Of a stretch of DNA of 33,460 bases, positions 6,105 to 15,045 are shown piece by piece. Positions within the stretch are counted from its first letter, which is position 1. Every line of letters starts with the position of its first letter. The notes under the pieces are model-generated. The model was not told where the DNA came from, did no database searches, and saw nothing but the letters and a program-made list of their open reading frames with translations. The translations under genes were made by a program, and so were the position numbers. Origin of the DNA: CAYUQT01 sp964596165 (lineage in GTDB: Bacteria; Planctomycetota; Phycisphaerae; UBA1845; JAFGLZ01); contig CAZQTW010000067.1 in the NCBI GenBank assembly GCA_964596165.1, positions 1 through 33,460 on the forward strand, given 5' to 3'.

Positions 6105-8771
6105 TCAGCTCAGTTGCCACCGTCGGCGCAAGAGCCACTCAACCGTGACCAGTAGCACAAATAGACCAAAGGCGAGTCCCATCTTCAAGTATCGGGTCGA
6201 ATTAGAGGAGGCGGTGAACAGCGTATACTCCCGCGGCTGCCGCGGACCGTGCGGCAGGGTCTCGTAACGCCGAATCAACCTGCCGATCAAGTCACTCAGA
6301 CCCGGCAGCTTCAGAAACTCTCCGCCGCCGGCGCCGGCCATCTTCGACAGCCGGTCGGCATCGAGACTCAGCTTCTCGAGTTCGGCATTGGGCCTGCCCA
6401 GCGTGAAATCGACGGCATCGTTGCCCAGCAGGGCACTCTGCTTAAGGGCGGTCACGTCCACCTTGTGCTCACCGGGCAATGTCGGCTCGAAGGTTGCGTG
6501 GTAGACACCCACGCGATCTTCCCGGCGCACGAGCGGAAACTCCCTTACCTTCTCATCAGGCAGCTTGACCCGTGCCACGACGCTGGCGAAGTTGTAGGCT
6601 TGGCCGTCCTGATCTCGCACTTTGGCCACGATCTCCACCTTCTCACCGGGAAGGTAGTAGCTCTTGGTCACTTGGACTTGGACGCCGGCCTCCGCGCTTT
6701 TCTCCTTGAGCTCGCTATTGGCCAACCAGCGAATCACTTGACCCCAGAACCGATGGTACGGCGACTGCATGCCCAGCGCTCGACGAAACATGTACCACCG
6801 CCACGTGGTGTCGCCGGTAAAGACGGCGGTTCGTCCTGTCCCGTAGTTCTGGACGGCCATCACAATGAGAGGCCGGCCGGCCCGTTGTCGGGTGGGATGC
6901 TCCGCAAGGATCGCCGCTCCGGGTTTGGCCTCATCGACCACCACACATCCTTGGAGGGGCGGCAATGTGCCTGCCGCTTGACTCGTGGACTCCGCGCCGG
7001 AGAAAAACTCCGCCAGGCCCGCGAAGATGGGGTGGGCCCGGCCTTCGGCCGTCAGACGCGGCACGAACTCCGTCGTTTCCTGACGATCCTTCGACCGAGG
7101 TCCGACCGACACCGGCAACATCTGTTCGATGACGGTCTCGGCGTAGCCTCCGGGACCCAACGTGGAAGAACCGCCGATCATCAAGAAGCCCTTACCCGAT
7201 CGGACGGCCTCGGCGATGAAGTCCATTTGCGGCTTGGAGAGATAGCTTCGATCCAGGTCGCCGATGATGAACACGTCGAAGGCCTTGAGTTCCTCGGCCG
7301 ATCGCGGGAAAGCCGCCAGCGGCTTACCACCCACGGTCCCCCCCGAGGTGAAGACCGGCGGACGGACCTGAATCAGTGTGGCCAGTTCGAGGCTCGGATC
7401 CGTCGCCAGGTACTGCCGGAGGAACTTGTACTCGGGCCGGACCGTCCCCTCGATATAGAGCACCTTGATCTGCGGGTCCGTGACGAGAAGGTGCACGTCG
7501 TGGGTGTTGTTCTGGCTGATCAGTTCCGCCGGATCCACCGGGACGGCGACCGTCAGTTTTTTCCGACCCACGGTGGTCGGCCTGTATGACAGGTCGACGG
7601 TCTGGATTCTCTGCTTGTCCGAAAGGACGAGCGTCTGTCGATCCAACGGTTGCGAACCCTCCTTGAGCAGGATCTCGACGTTTCGATTGGCCAATCCTTC
7701 ACTGGCGACGTGAACCTTGATCGTGCAGACGTTGTTCGCCACGGTCTCCTCGGGAGCGTCGACGGACGCAATGCTGATGTCTTGCAGTTTGTCCGATCGC
7801 ATCTCCTCCGTACCCACACCGACCGTATACAACGGCACCCCCAGATTCTTGGCCACCTCGATAGGGTCGCCCGGACCGTTGTGATTCCCGTCGGTCAGCA
7901 GACAGACGGCGAAAAGGTCGTGTTCTGCATAGCGGGCGACGGCCTCTTGCAGGGCCAGTGCCAGGTTGGTCGCATCGCCCTCCGGCTGGCGGGAAAGCAG
8001 ATCCTCCAGCCCGTCGGTCGGCCGTAATGTGGAGTCGAACAGGTAGTACTTCACGTCGAATCGCTTGGCGATTCGAGGCGCCTCGGCCTGGCAGGTCTCG
8101 ATGACGTTTTCATAGCGGCTTGGGGCGTTCCGCACGTCCTGAACGCTCATCGACTTGGATGCGTCGATGAGTATGAGCAAGATCGGGTTCTTGCCTCCGG
8201 CCGGAATCACCGCGAGTACGGGCCGAAACAACAACGCCAAGAGGATCAGAATGGCCAGCGACCTCAGGACAATCAGGACGCCGACACGTCCCGGCCCCAA
8301 GTAGCGAAACACCGCGTGATAGAAGGTCACAACCGTGGCCAGACAGAGAATCAGAACGATGGGCAACATCAACCCCGGCTGCCGAAGCCGGTCTACGAAG
8401 GCGCCCAGGTCCATCCCGACGGTTGCGATAATGGCCAGGAACATTGAAAGGAGAGACGAAATCTCCCCGCGGCGCCGGACAATCAGAACCACCCACGCCC
8501 ATAAGACGGTCGCATTGACACAGACGCCCGCGAACGCCAACCAGCCCATTCTCGCGGACGTGGCCGCGCCGATCATCACGCTCACGCCTAAGGCCACGAT
8601 CAGAACGCACGCGCTCACGACATAGAGGATTCGGCGAGGCAGTTGCCGATCCCGTACTGCCAGCCAGAGGATCCTGACCGACAGGGCAAGCACGACTGCC
8701 CCGACGGCGATCAGCATCAGGTCGCCGCGGAAGTCACGTTGGAAGGTGAATCGGAATCGCTCCATCCTCAC
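6105..8771 (-). CDS. Large membrane protein with VWA and glutamine-amidotransferase-like domains
   Basis: This is an 888-residue inner-membrane protein. N-terminal transmembrane segments lie at about 18-38, 48-68, 77-98, 108-123, 135-153 and 164-188. A von Willebrand factor A domain starts at about 197 with the MIDAS motif DASKS (D203, S205, S207), Thr268 and LLTDG (D294). A class-I-glutamine-amidotransferase-like Rossmann region follows at about 435-660 (FIIGDLD 501-507, FLMIGG 529-534, FTGD 651-654) without an obvious catalytic triad, then an Ig-like beta region (about 700-800) and a last TM helix (about 865-883). Similar proteins in Planctomycetota and Bacteroidota often sit with BatA/MoxR genes, which are absent here. 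The GTG start (8769-8771) overlaps the hflX stop as GTGA; an ATG two codons on is the alternative. Confidence 0.82.
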   Translation of the reverse strand: MRMERFRFTFQRDFRGDLMLIAVGAVVLALSVRILWLAVRDRQLPRRILYVVSACVLIVALGVSVMIGAATSARMGWLAFAGVCVNATVLWAWVVLIVRRRGEISSLLSMFLAIIATVGMDLGAFVDRLRQPGLMLPIVLILCLATVVTFYHAVFRYLGPGRVGVLIVLRSLAILILLALLFRPVLAVIPAGGKNPILLILIDASKSMSVQDVRNAPSRYENVIETCQAEAPRIAKRFDVKYYLFDSTLRPTDGLEDLLSRQPEGDATNLALALQEAVARYAEHDLFAVCLLTDGNHNGPGDPIEVAKNLGVPLYTVGVGTEEMRSDKLQDISIASVDAPEETVANNVCTIKVHVASEGLANRNVEILLKEGSQPLDRQTLVLSDKQRIQTVDLSYRPTTVGRKKLTVAVPVDPAELISQNNTHDVHLLVTDPQIKVLYIEGTVRPEYKFLRQYLATDPSLELATLIQVRPPVFTSGGTVGGKPLAAFPRSAEELKAFDVFIIGDLDRSYLSKPQMDFIAEAVRSGKGFLMIGGSSTLGPGGYAETVIEQMLPVSVGPRSKDRQETTEFVPRLTAEGRAHPIFAGLAEFFSGAESTSQAAGTLPPLQGCVVVDEAKPGAAILAEHPTRQRAGRPLIVMAVQNYGTGRTAVFTGDTTWRWYMFRRALGMQSPYHRFWGQVIRWLANSELKEKSAEAGVQVQVTKSYYLPGEKVEIVAKVRDQDGQAYNFASVVARVKLPDEKVREFPLVRREDRVGVYHATFEPTLPGEHKVDVTALKQSALLGNDAVDFTLGRPNAELEKLSLDADRLSKMAGAGGGEFLKLPGLSDLIGRLIRRYETLPHGPRQPREYTLFTASSNSTRYLKMGLAFGLFVLLVTVEWLLRRRWQLS

Positions 8772-10111
8772 CCTCGTGTGCTGTCACAATCCGTCGCGAG
8801 AATCTGAACGGCTCCCTTGTCGCTCGCAAGCCGAGCGAGATCCGCCCGGGAAATCGAGACCTCCAACTTCACCGATTGCCCCTCATAGACGCGATCGCGA
8901 ATCTTCGCGCATCGATCCAACCATGCCAGAAGTCGCCCGTCGCCCGCATCAAGAACCACGGTTGCCCGAATGTGATCCGTCCGAATTCGGTCTCGGACTT
9001 GCTCCGCCAACCGAGACAAGCCCCGCCCGTCGTGGGCGGAGATCCGCAGCGTGGGATCCGGGCCGTTTTCCAGGACATGCAACAGGGCCTCATCGGAGGC
9101 GATGTCGATCTTGTTCAGCACCAGCAGCGTGGGTTTGTTCTCGAGGCCGAGGTCGCTCAGGACGCTTCGCACGGCCCGGACCTCCGCATCGGCGCGGCGG
9201 CTGGCCGCATCCACGACATGGAGTAGAAGGTCGGCATGCACGGCCTCCTCCAACGTCGCCTTGAACGAAGCAACCAAGTGATGCGGCAGGTCGCGGACGA
9301 AGCCGACGGTGTCGCTAAGAAGAACCACCTGACCGTCGCCAAGACTCCACCGTCGCGTCGTTGTTTCGAGCGTGGCGAAAAGCTTGTCTTCCACCAGGAC
9401 TCCCGCGCCGGTCAGGGCGTTCATAAGCGTGCTTTTGCCCGCATTGGTATATCCGACGAGCGATACCGTAAACTGTTTGGCCCGCGAGCGGACCTCCCGC
9501 ACCTTGCGACGGTCGATCCGGGCGAGTTCCCGCTTCAAATGCGTGATCCGTTTGGAAACGAGGCGGCGGTCGATTTCGATTTGGCTTTCACCGGGGCCGC
9601 GTGTCCCGATACCGCCCACCATGCCGGCGCCCGTTGCTCCGCCCGCACCCGCAATCCGCTCCAGGTGCGACCACATGCCCCGCAGGCGGGGCGCCGTATA
9701 CTCGAGTTGTGCCAATTCGACCTGAAGCCGGGCCTCGCGCGTTTGGGCGCGCGTCGCGAAGATGTCGAGGATCAGCTCGCTGCGGTCGACGACCTTGCGC
9801 CGGGTTGCCTCCTCGATGTCACGGATCTGAGCGGGCGACAAGTCATTGTCGAATATGACGACGTCCGCTTCGTGCGCGTCGGCCCGCTCACGAATCTCGT
9901 CGATCTTGCCTCGGCCCACATAGTAGGCGGGATCGATGCGATCGCGCCGTTGTATGACACGGTCAACCACCGTTGCCCCCGCCGTTCGGGCCAGTGATGC
10001 GAGCTCTCCCAGGGGATCTTCCGCGTCGACGTACGAACCGGGAAGGATGGCACCAACGAGAATGGCCTGCTCGCGACGAACGGAAAGCTCTGTGCGGTTC
10101 AGATCAGCCAA
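8768..10111 (-). CDS. hflX: GTPase HflX
   Basis: HflX is a ribosome-associated GTPase that splits stalled or stressed 70S ribosomes. The 447-residue product carries an N-terminal HflX domain (about 1-200, including YVGRGK at 64-69 and the glycine-rich GAGGATGAG loop near 155-163) and a GTPase domain. The G motifs are GYTNAGKST (220-228), DTVG (267-270), NKID (333-336) and SAH (358-360); FATLETTTR (245-253) is the family switch segment. The best start is TTG at 10109-10111, because an in-frame TGA lies three codons upstream and no ATG occurs before the conserved AILVG strand. An AGGA lies about 10 bases upstream. The stop overlaps the start of the VWA gene by 3 bases. Confidence 0.93.
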   Translation of the reverse strand: MADLNRTELSVRREQAILVGAILPGSYVDAEDPLGELASLARTAGATVVDRVIQRRDRIDPAYYVGRGKIDEIRERADAHEADVVIFDNDLSPAQIRDIEEATRRKVVDRSELILDIFATRAQTREARLQVELAQLEYTAPRLRGMWSHLERIAGAGGATGAGMVGGIGTRGPGESQIEIDRRLVSKRITHLKRELARIDRRKVREVRSRAKQFTVSLVGYTNAGKSTLMNALTGAGVLVEDKLFATLETTTRRWSLGDGQVVLLSDTVGFVRDLPHHLVASFKATLEEAVHADLLLHVVDAASRRADAEVRAVRSVLSDLGLENKPTLLVLNKIDIASDEALLHVLENGPDPTLRISAHDGRGLSRLAEQVRDRIRTDHIRATVVLDAGDGRLLAWLDRCAKIRDRVYEGQSVKLEVSISRADLARLASDKGAVQILATDCDSTRG

Positions 10112-10176
10112 CTCACGTCAATCCTGACAATCCCACCGTGGCCTTGACCTCCATGGACAGGTTCGGCTCTCCACAC

Positions 10177-10205
10177 ACTCTTGCGAACCCGCCCGAACGT
10201 GTCAA
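10177..10205 (-). promoter_or_regulatory. Putative sigma70-type promoter for hflX
   Basis: On the minus strand a perfect TTGACA (10200-10205) is followed after 17 bases by AAGAGT (10177-10182), which matches only three of six -10 positions. It lies in the 153-base gap upstream of the TTG start of hflX. The -35 is good and the -10 poor. Confidence 0.3.
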
Positions 10206-10264
10206 GGCAAGCGAACAATACGCACAACGTCGCCGCCGGCACGGCTATTGCCTTCATGCGGGAC

Positions 10265-12943
10265 TCATTCGGCACACGTCTTCCAGAGTTCCAGCACCCG
10301 TTTCTTTTGGGCGTCCTCGGACCGCTCGTAGCCCTTGACCACGTTCAGGAGTCCGTCGCAGAGCTTGATCGCGGTTTCGACATACGATCGGTCTGCGGCG
10401 CACTGTCTGGCGGTATCCGGCAGCGGTTGAATCTTGCCTTCACTCAGCAGTCGCCGGCGCTCGGCTAGCACCGAGACGTACTCAACCGCCAGTCGCGCAT
10501 GGGCGGCCTCATAACTGTCCGTCAAGCGGGCCTGAACCAGACGATCGTGGAAGCAGCGAAGTCTCGCATAGGAGCCTTTCAGCACATCCAGCGAACCGGG
10601 TTCCTCCGTCTTGTCCGCCGGTCTCGAGGCCACGTGTTTGCCGTTGACATATAGGCACAACGACCCCCGGGCGTCGAAAGTGGCGGCCACGTGAGACCAC
10701 GTATCCGGCGGCAGCTTCGCATCGTATCCCACCGCCCCCCGCCGCGTGATCAGACGCAGGGAATTGCCCGGATGTGTATCGAGGAGATAGTTGTCGGCCG
10801 TTCCCGCCGTAGACTTGTCGATGATCCGGGCGCCGCCCGGCGGCAAGGCCTTCGGGCATACCCACGCCTCCAGGGTGTAGCACGTGCCGAGATTCAAACG
10901 AGGATCATGTGCGATCTCCAAGTAGCCTCCACCGGTCAGGCGAATGGCCTTGCCGTGTGACGTGTCGACGACCTTGACGTCTTTCACAACCTTCGCGGGC
11001 AGATGACCGCCGGCGGCATTTCGAAAGGTGCCTTCCTTCGGCTCATCGAACCGCCAATCGCCGATCAATGCGGCGTCTTTATCCAGGGAACCCTGCTCAC
11101 CGCGGGCGAGCGATCCGATTTCCTCGGCCGACAGGGCACGGCCGAAGATCCTTGCGCGAGCGATATCGCCGATGAATCGGTTCTCGCCGTTGCTGTCGGC
11201 CCCGATCCGCAATGGCAAGGCCTTGGGCCCCAACGACTGAGCGAGCCACTCGGACTTCCAGAACGTGTCTTCCACCGCCGGCGGCAAGGGACGGGATTCG
11301 ATCTCTCCGCCGGACGGCGGAAGGGCAGGTATCGCGGCGCCACCCAGGCCGATCTGAATCCTTGCCATGTCGGGGGTCTGGTCGTACGGTAGCGAAATCG
11401 TCCGTGCATCGAACGATTTCCACGGCCGACCGTTCACCGAGACGGAGGTGACCGGGCCGCTGCCGATCGTCGACAAGACAAGGCGCTTGGCGCCGAACCG
11501 AATGGGGAACCGTTGGTCCATCTGGGTGATACCCGGCGGTATATGCGGCAGCAGGGTCAGACCGTCCGCCCGGTAGAGATACTCGAACAACCCGCGAATC
11601 AGCGCCGCCGGGACGCCATAGGTGTCATAAACGCAATTGATGGGCTGATGAGGCTGGTAGACGGCGTTGCCGAAGTCGACGAGGTTGTTGTCCATGCGGA
11701 AGTCGCGGGCGAACTTCATGATTTGCCGCATGGATCGCCGGGCATCCTCGGTCTTGCCCAACCGGTAGTAGCCCATGATCATTCTCGCCTCGCAGGTGGA
11801 CCAGTGTCCGCCGTTCACCCAATGCCCGAACTTCCAAATGCCCGGCAAATCGGGATGATAGGTATCATCCAGCGAGGGATAGTTGGTAACGATCAGGTCG
11901 TGCTTCCTCAGGCCCGGAATCGAGGCAATCTTCTCATAGATCTTCTCCGCTTGGGCATCATCGACAATCCGAAAGCAGATTGCGTCGTGATTGCAGATGG
12001 CCTCGAAATAGCCGTGTTTCGGCGCACCGTAGACGCCGTGTCGTGTGCCGTCAGGATCCAGATACTTGATGAAATACCCCTCATCGGTCATCAGTGTGGG
12101 CAAGCCCTTGCGGGCCCGTTCTCGCCGCTCTGAGTAGAGAGCGACCTTGTCGGCATTGCCCGCCAACTTTTCGAGTTCGATCAGCCGGTCCAGTCCGGCG
12201 ATGTACGTGATCGAGAGCCCGCTCAAATAGGCCTTGTCGTACGTGCCGTCCGGCCGCTTCCAGGCCGCATAGCTGGGGGCGAGCAAATTGCCGGCCGGTC
12301 CGGCCAGGAACAGGTTGTTGTTCGGATCGCGCCGCGTCTCGATGAAGTTGGCGCATCGTTCCAGTTTCGGCAGGTAGTGGACGAGGGCCTTGGCGTCGCG
12401 ATTGATCAGCAGCAACTCGGCCTGCATAACCAGCCCGGCCGCCGTGAATTCCATGCCCCAGTCGTGGATGTCAATGCGTCCGTCGCCCTGCTTGTAAATG
12501 ATCCAGTTTGGCGCCGCCGCGTCGCACAGGGCCCCATCGGGGGCCACCCAATTGTGGGGTGGAGAGGCGCCGACGCGTTTTCCGTCGCCCATTTGGTCAA
12601 ACCAGAGGTCCTGCGAGTTCTGAATAAACGTGGTCCATGGTTCGAGCCAGAACGGCAGTGCGCAGTAGGTTGGTCCGTAGCTGTTCTGAATCCACCAGGC
12701 GCCCCACGTCGGCCCCTCCACAAGGCCGTTCCATGCGGGCATGTAAAGCATGGGTATACTCTGAAACTCGGCATCGGGCTCGAACATCCGCCGCGAGATG
12801 TCGAGTAGTTGCAGATATTCGACGTCCCCCTTGCCGGTGTAGTACGTGCCGTCAAAGCCTTCGACGCCCAAGGCTGGGAACCACGACGATCCCGCGGTAA
12901 CGCACAAGACGCAGGCAAAGACCACCCGTCGTGTCGTGAGCAT
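10265..12943 (-). CDS. Secreted six-hairpin (MGH1-like) glycoside hydrolase with LamG-like C-terminal module
   Basis: This is a predicted exported glycosidase of 892 residues. The ATG at 12941-12943 is chosen because AAAGGAG (12949-12955) lies 5 bases upstream and it opens a signal peptide (about 1-26: TTRR, hydrophobic core, ending ALG). Residues 45-480 look like an (alpha/alpha)6 toroid with aromatic and acidic motifs (GPTWGAWWIQNSYGP 78-91; DIHDWGMEF 158-166; WVNGGHWSTCEARM 375-388). A beta-sandwich connector covers 485-535. The tail has LamG/concanavalin-like sequence, but the usual last strands (IGADSNGENRFIGDI, RALSAEEI; 580-608) come before the usual first strands (DWRFDE 629-634; YTLEAWV 689-695; WSHVAATFD 749-757; LYVNG 764-768). 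A helical tail follows. The exact GH family and substrate are not resolved. Confidence 0.78.
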   Translation of the reverse strand: MLTTRRVVFACVLCVTAGSSWFPALGVEGFDGTYYTGKGDVEYLQLLDISRRMFEPDAEFQSIPMLYMPAWNGLVEGPTWGAWWIQNSYGPTYCALPFWLEPWTTFIQNSQDLWFDQMGDGKRVGASPPHNWVAPDGALCDAAAPNWIIYKQGDGRIDIHDWGMEFTAAGLVMQAELLLINRDAKALVHYLPKLERCANFIETRRDPNNNLFLAGPAGNLLAPSYAAWKRPDGTYDKAYLSGLSITYIAGLDRLIELEKLAGNADKVALYSERRERARKGLPTLMTDEGYFIKYLDPDGTRHGVYGAPKHGYFEAICNHDAICFRIVDDAQAEKIYEKIASIPGLRKHDLIVTNYPSLDDTYHPDLPGIWKFGHWVNGGHWSTCEARMIMGYYRLGKTEDARRSMRQIMKFARDFRMDNNLVDFGNAVYQPHQPINCVYDTYGVPAALIRGLFEYLYRADGLTLLPHIPPGITQMDQRFPIRFGAKRLVLSTIGSGPVTSVSVNGRPWKSFDARTISLPYDQTPDMARIQIGLGGAAIPALPPSGGEIESRPLPPAVEDTFWKSEWLAQSLGPKALPLRIGADSNGENRFIGDIARARIFGRALSAEEIGSLARGEQGSLDKDAALIGDWRFDEPKEGTFRNAAGGHLPAKVVKDVKVVDTSHGKAIRLTGGGYLEIAHDPRLNLGTCYTLEAWVCPKALPPGGARIIDKSTAGTADNYLLDTHPGNSLRLITRRGAVGYDAKLPPDTWSHVAATFDARGSLCLYVNGKHVASRPADKTEEPGSLDVLKGSYARLRCFHDRLVQARLTDSYEAAHARLAVEYVSVLAERRRLLSEGKIQPLPDTARQCAADRSYVETAIKLCDGLLNVVKGYERSEDAQKKRVLELWKTCAE

Positions 12944-12948
12944 GGCTT

Positions 12949-12989
12949 CTCCTTTGAAGGAATGCGTCAACCCTTCGACGGGTATCATA
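12949..12989 (-). promoter_or_regulatory. -10-like TATGAT and Shine-Dalgarno of the glycoside hydrolase
   Basis: On the minus strand TATGAT (12984-12989) lies 35-40 bases before the coding start, and AAAGGAG (12949-12955) lies 5 bases before the ATG. No convincing -35 box is found at 16-18 bases. The ribosome site decides the start; the promoter call is weak. Confidence 0.35.
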
Positions 12990-13070
12990 CGACAACGGCT
13001 GCCGGAATGACCAGCGGACGGCCCCCCCCGGAAGGCAAGCTACAGCCGGATCATACGGTTCGACGGCCCC

Positions 13071-13352
13071 TTATCCGGCCATCTGGCTGAGGGACTGGAA
13101 GAGCTCGTGCACGCCCTGGACGGTGGTCGTGCCCCCATTGCCGTCTGAGAATATCCCGGTGAGCAATGCGGTCACAGCCGTCGTCAGAAGAGTCGAGAAG
13201 ACGCTGACAAGCCCCGTGACGGCCGTGGTAATACCGGTTTCCCATGCGGCCGCAACAGCCGGGTCGCAGCTATCCAGGAACATCAGGACGAAGCTGAAAC
13301 AGGTCAGGACGGCCATCGCACCGTGTGTGCTTCCCAGACGTTTACGCATCAT
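13071..13352 (-). CDS. Small exported or membrane protein with an internal 15-residue repeat
   Basis: I do not recognise a family for this 93-residue protein. It starts at ATGATG (13347-13352) with GGAG 7 bases upstream. Residues 3-36 look like a signal sequence (RKR, then a hydrophobic stretch, then DPAVAAA); Cys29 in LDSC gives a poor lipobox, so a lipoprotein is possible but not supported well. Residues 42-54 (TTAVTGLVSVFST) and 57-69 (TTAVTALLTGIFS) are two copies of a hydrophobic, Thr/Val-rich unit with a 15-residue period. The tail is a Gly/Asp turn (DGNGG) followed by an amphipathic stretch. It has its own promoter-like sequence and lies 127 bases upstream of the glycoside hydrolase start on the same strand. 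Confidence 0.6.
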   Translation of the reverse strand: MMRKRLGSTHGAMAVLTCFSFVLMFLDSCDPAVAAAWETGITTAVTGLVSVFSTLLTTAVTALLTGIFSDGNGGTTTVQGVHELFQSLSQMAG

Positions 13353-13429
13353 TGGACTACTCCACGGAGCCCGAATACCCCCATCCGGACCGGCCGCAAC
13401 CGACCGGACCAGACCCTCTCTACGTGTAT

Positions 13430-13458
13430 TGTATACGCCCGAATCCCTAAGGTTTCAA
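13430..13458 (-). promoter_or_regulatory. Sigma70-type promoter for the 93-residue protein gene
   Basis: On the minus strand TTGAAA (13453-13458) and TATACA (13430-13435) are separated by exactly 17 bases. Transcription would start near 13423, giving a leader of about 70 bases to the ATG at 13352. It is one of the better promoter matches in the window. Confidence 0.5.
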
Positions 13459-13567
13459 GCGCGTCTCAACGGCTTGTCTGAAAAGGGTTCCAGAAAGGCC
13501 GGCCTGTAATTTGCCCCGGGGAGTCGCTAGCATGTGGGACCACAGACACCTGATTAAGGAGACGTTC

Positions 13568-14953
13568 ATGGCCCGGATGCTTGAAGTCCTTAATCCTGCG
13601 ACCGACGCCGTCGTTGCCCGTTTGAAGCAGGCGACTGAAGATGAGATTCAACACCTGTTGCGCAAAGCCAAGGAGGCGGCCCGGCAGTGGCGGCGGGTAC
13701 CCCTCTCCGAACGGATTGCCGTGACTCACCGTTTCCTGGACGCCTTCTGTGGTCAGGCCGATGCGATTGCCGCTGAAGTGACGGCACAGATGGGAAAACC
13801 CATCACACAGTCCGGCAACGAGATCAAGACCATGCGACATCGGGCCGAGTACATGGCGGGCATCGCCGAACAGGCGCTCGAGGACATCCATATCGCCGAC
13901 GGTCCCGCCGAGTTCAAACGGATTGCCCACGATCCGTTGGGCGTGGTTGTCGACATCGCCGCCTGGAATTACCCCTTGCTGATCGCCATCAATGTCGTCG
14001 CGCCGGGGATACTGGCCGGCAACGCGGTCGTGCTGAAACACGCCAGCCTGACACCCTTGTGCGGCCTTCGATTCCAGGAAGCGTACAAGAAGGCCGGCCT
14101 GCCCGACGGCGTGATGACGGCCGTTGTGGCCGACCGCAAGCAATCAGAGCCCCTCCTGAAATCGCCTCTGGTTGACGCCGTATTCTTCACGGGGTCAGTG
14201 GAAGGCGGACGGCAGGTCTACCGGACGATCTCCGACCGCTTCGTCGATTGCGGTCTGGAACTGGGCGGCAAGGATCCGGCGTATGTTCGAGCCGACGCCG
14301 ACCTGGAGAAGGTGGTTCCGAACGTGGCCGACGGCGCCTTCTACAACGCCGGTCAGAGCTGCTGCGGCGTCGAACGCATCTACGTTCACCGGTCGATCTA
14401 CAACCGGTTCCTCGAAGCCACGCTTGCCGAGGTGGCAACCTACAAGCTGGGTGACCCAACGGATCGCAACACGTACCTCGGCCCGCTGGCGATGGCCAAG
14501 ACCATCGACACCATGAATGAGCAGATCGATGAGGCGGTTCGCCGCGGAGCCAAGGTGCTGTGCGGCGGACGGGCAACTCACGTCAACGGGAAGGGGCGGT
14601 TTTACGAGGCCACTGTGGTTGCCGACTGCGCGAACGACATGACCATCATGCAGGAAGAGAACTTCGGCCCGATCGTCGGGATCATGCCCGTGGCCGACGA
14701 CGAGGAGGCCGTCCGCCTGATGAACGACAGCCGCTATGGCCTGACGGCGTCGATCTGGACGCGTGATGTCGCCGCCGGTCGCAAGATCGCCGAATCCGTC
14801 GAAGCAGGCACCGTCTTCGTCAACCGCTGCGATTATCTCGATCCGGCACTCGCCTGGGTCGGCATCAAAGACAGCGGCAAGGGGTGCACACTCTCACGAT
14901 TGGGCTACGAACACCTGACGCGACCGAAGAGCTATTACGCGCGGGGACTCTAA
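13568..14953 (+). CDS. NAD(P)-dependent aldehyde dehydrogenase
   Basis: This cytoplasmic enzyme oxidises an aldehyde to the carboxylate. The start is the ATG at 13568, with AAGGAG (13556-13561) 6 bases upstream; an earlier in-frame ATG at 13511 has no ribosome site. The product has 461 residues, slightly short of the usual 480-500, as in the succinate-semialdehyde-dehydrogenase-like branch. Catalytic features are WNYP (133-136, Asn134), Lys157 in VVLKHAS, FTGSVEGG (207-214, cofactor binding), ELGGKDP (231-237, Glu231) and GQSCCG (262-267, nucleophile Cys265), plus a later ENFGPIVGI motif. It is the only plus-strand gene between two minus-strand blocks. Its substrate is not evident. Confidence 0.92.
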   Translation: MARMLEVLNPATDAVVARLKQATEDEIQHLLRKAKEAARQWRRVPLSERIAVTHRFLDAFCGQADAIAAEVTAQMGKPITQSGNEIKTMRHRAEYMAGIAEQALEDIHIADGPAEFKRIAHDPLGVVVDIAAWNYPLLIAINVVAPGILAGNAVVLKHASLTPLCGLRFQEAYKKAGLPDGVMTAVVADRKQSEPLLKSPLVDAVFFTGSVEGGRQVYRTISDRFVDCGLELGGKDPAYVRADADLEKVVPNVADGAFYNAGQSCCGVERIYVHRSIYNRFLEATLAEVATYKLGDPTDRNTYLGPLAMAKTIDTMNEQIDEAVRRGAKVLCGGRATHVNGKGRFYEATVVADCANDMTIMQEENFGPIVGIMPVADDEEAVRLMNDSRYGLTASIWTRDVAAGRKIAESVEAGTVFVNRCDYLDPALAWVGIKDSGKGCTLSRLGYEHLTRPKSYYARGL

Positions 14954-15045
14954 TAGGCGAACGACACCATGGGGCGGCCTGACGCTCACCTCGACAGAAC
15001 GGGCCGCACTTGAACCGGCGATTACGATGCAGGCCGTCCGCCTAT
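14953..15045. terminator. Nested inverted repeats between convergent genes
   Basis: ATAGGCG (14953-14959) pairs exactly with CGCCTAT (15039-15045), and inside them GCGGCC (14974-14979) pairs with GGCCGC (15002-15007). The outer arms touch the stop codons of the two converging genes. The layout suits a bidirectional terminator, but loops are long and there are no T-runs. Confidence 0.25.

Noticed and set aside
6249..7589. 446-codon plus-strand open frame opposite the VWA gene
   Set aside because: Antisense shadow with His/Arg/Gly-rich translation; the minus-strand frame has VWA and membrane features.
13021..13028. Homopolymer C8 as a phase-variation tract
   Set aside because: It lies between genes, not in a coding frame or a promoter spacer that I can define, and a single short run is expected in such GC-rich DNA.
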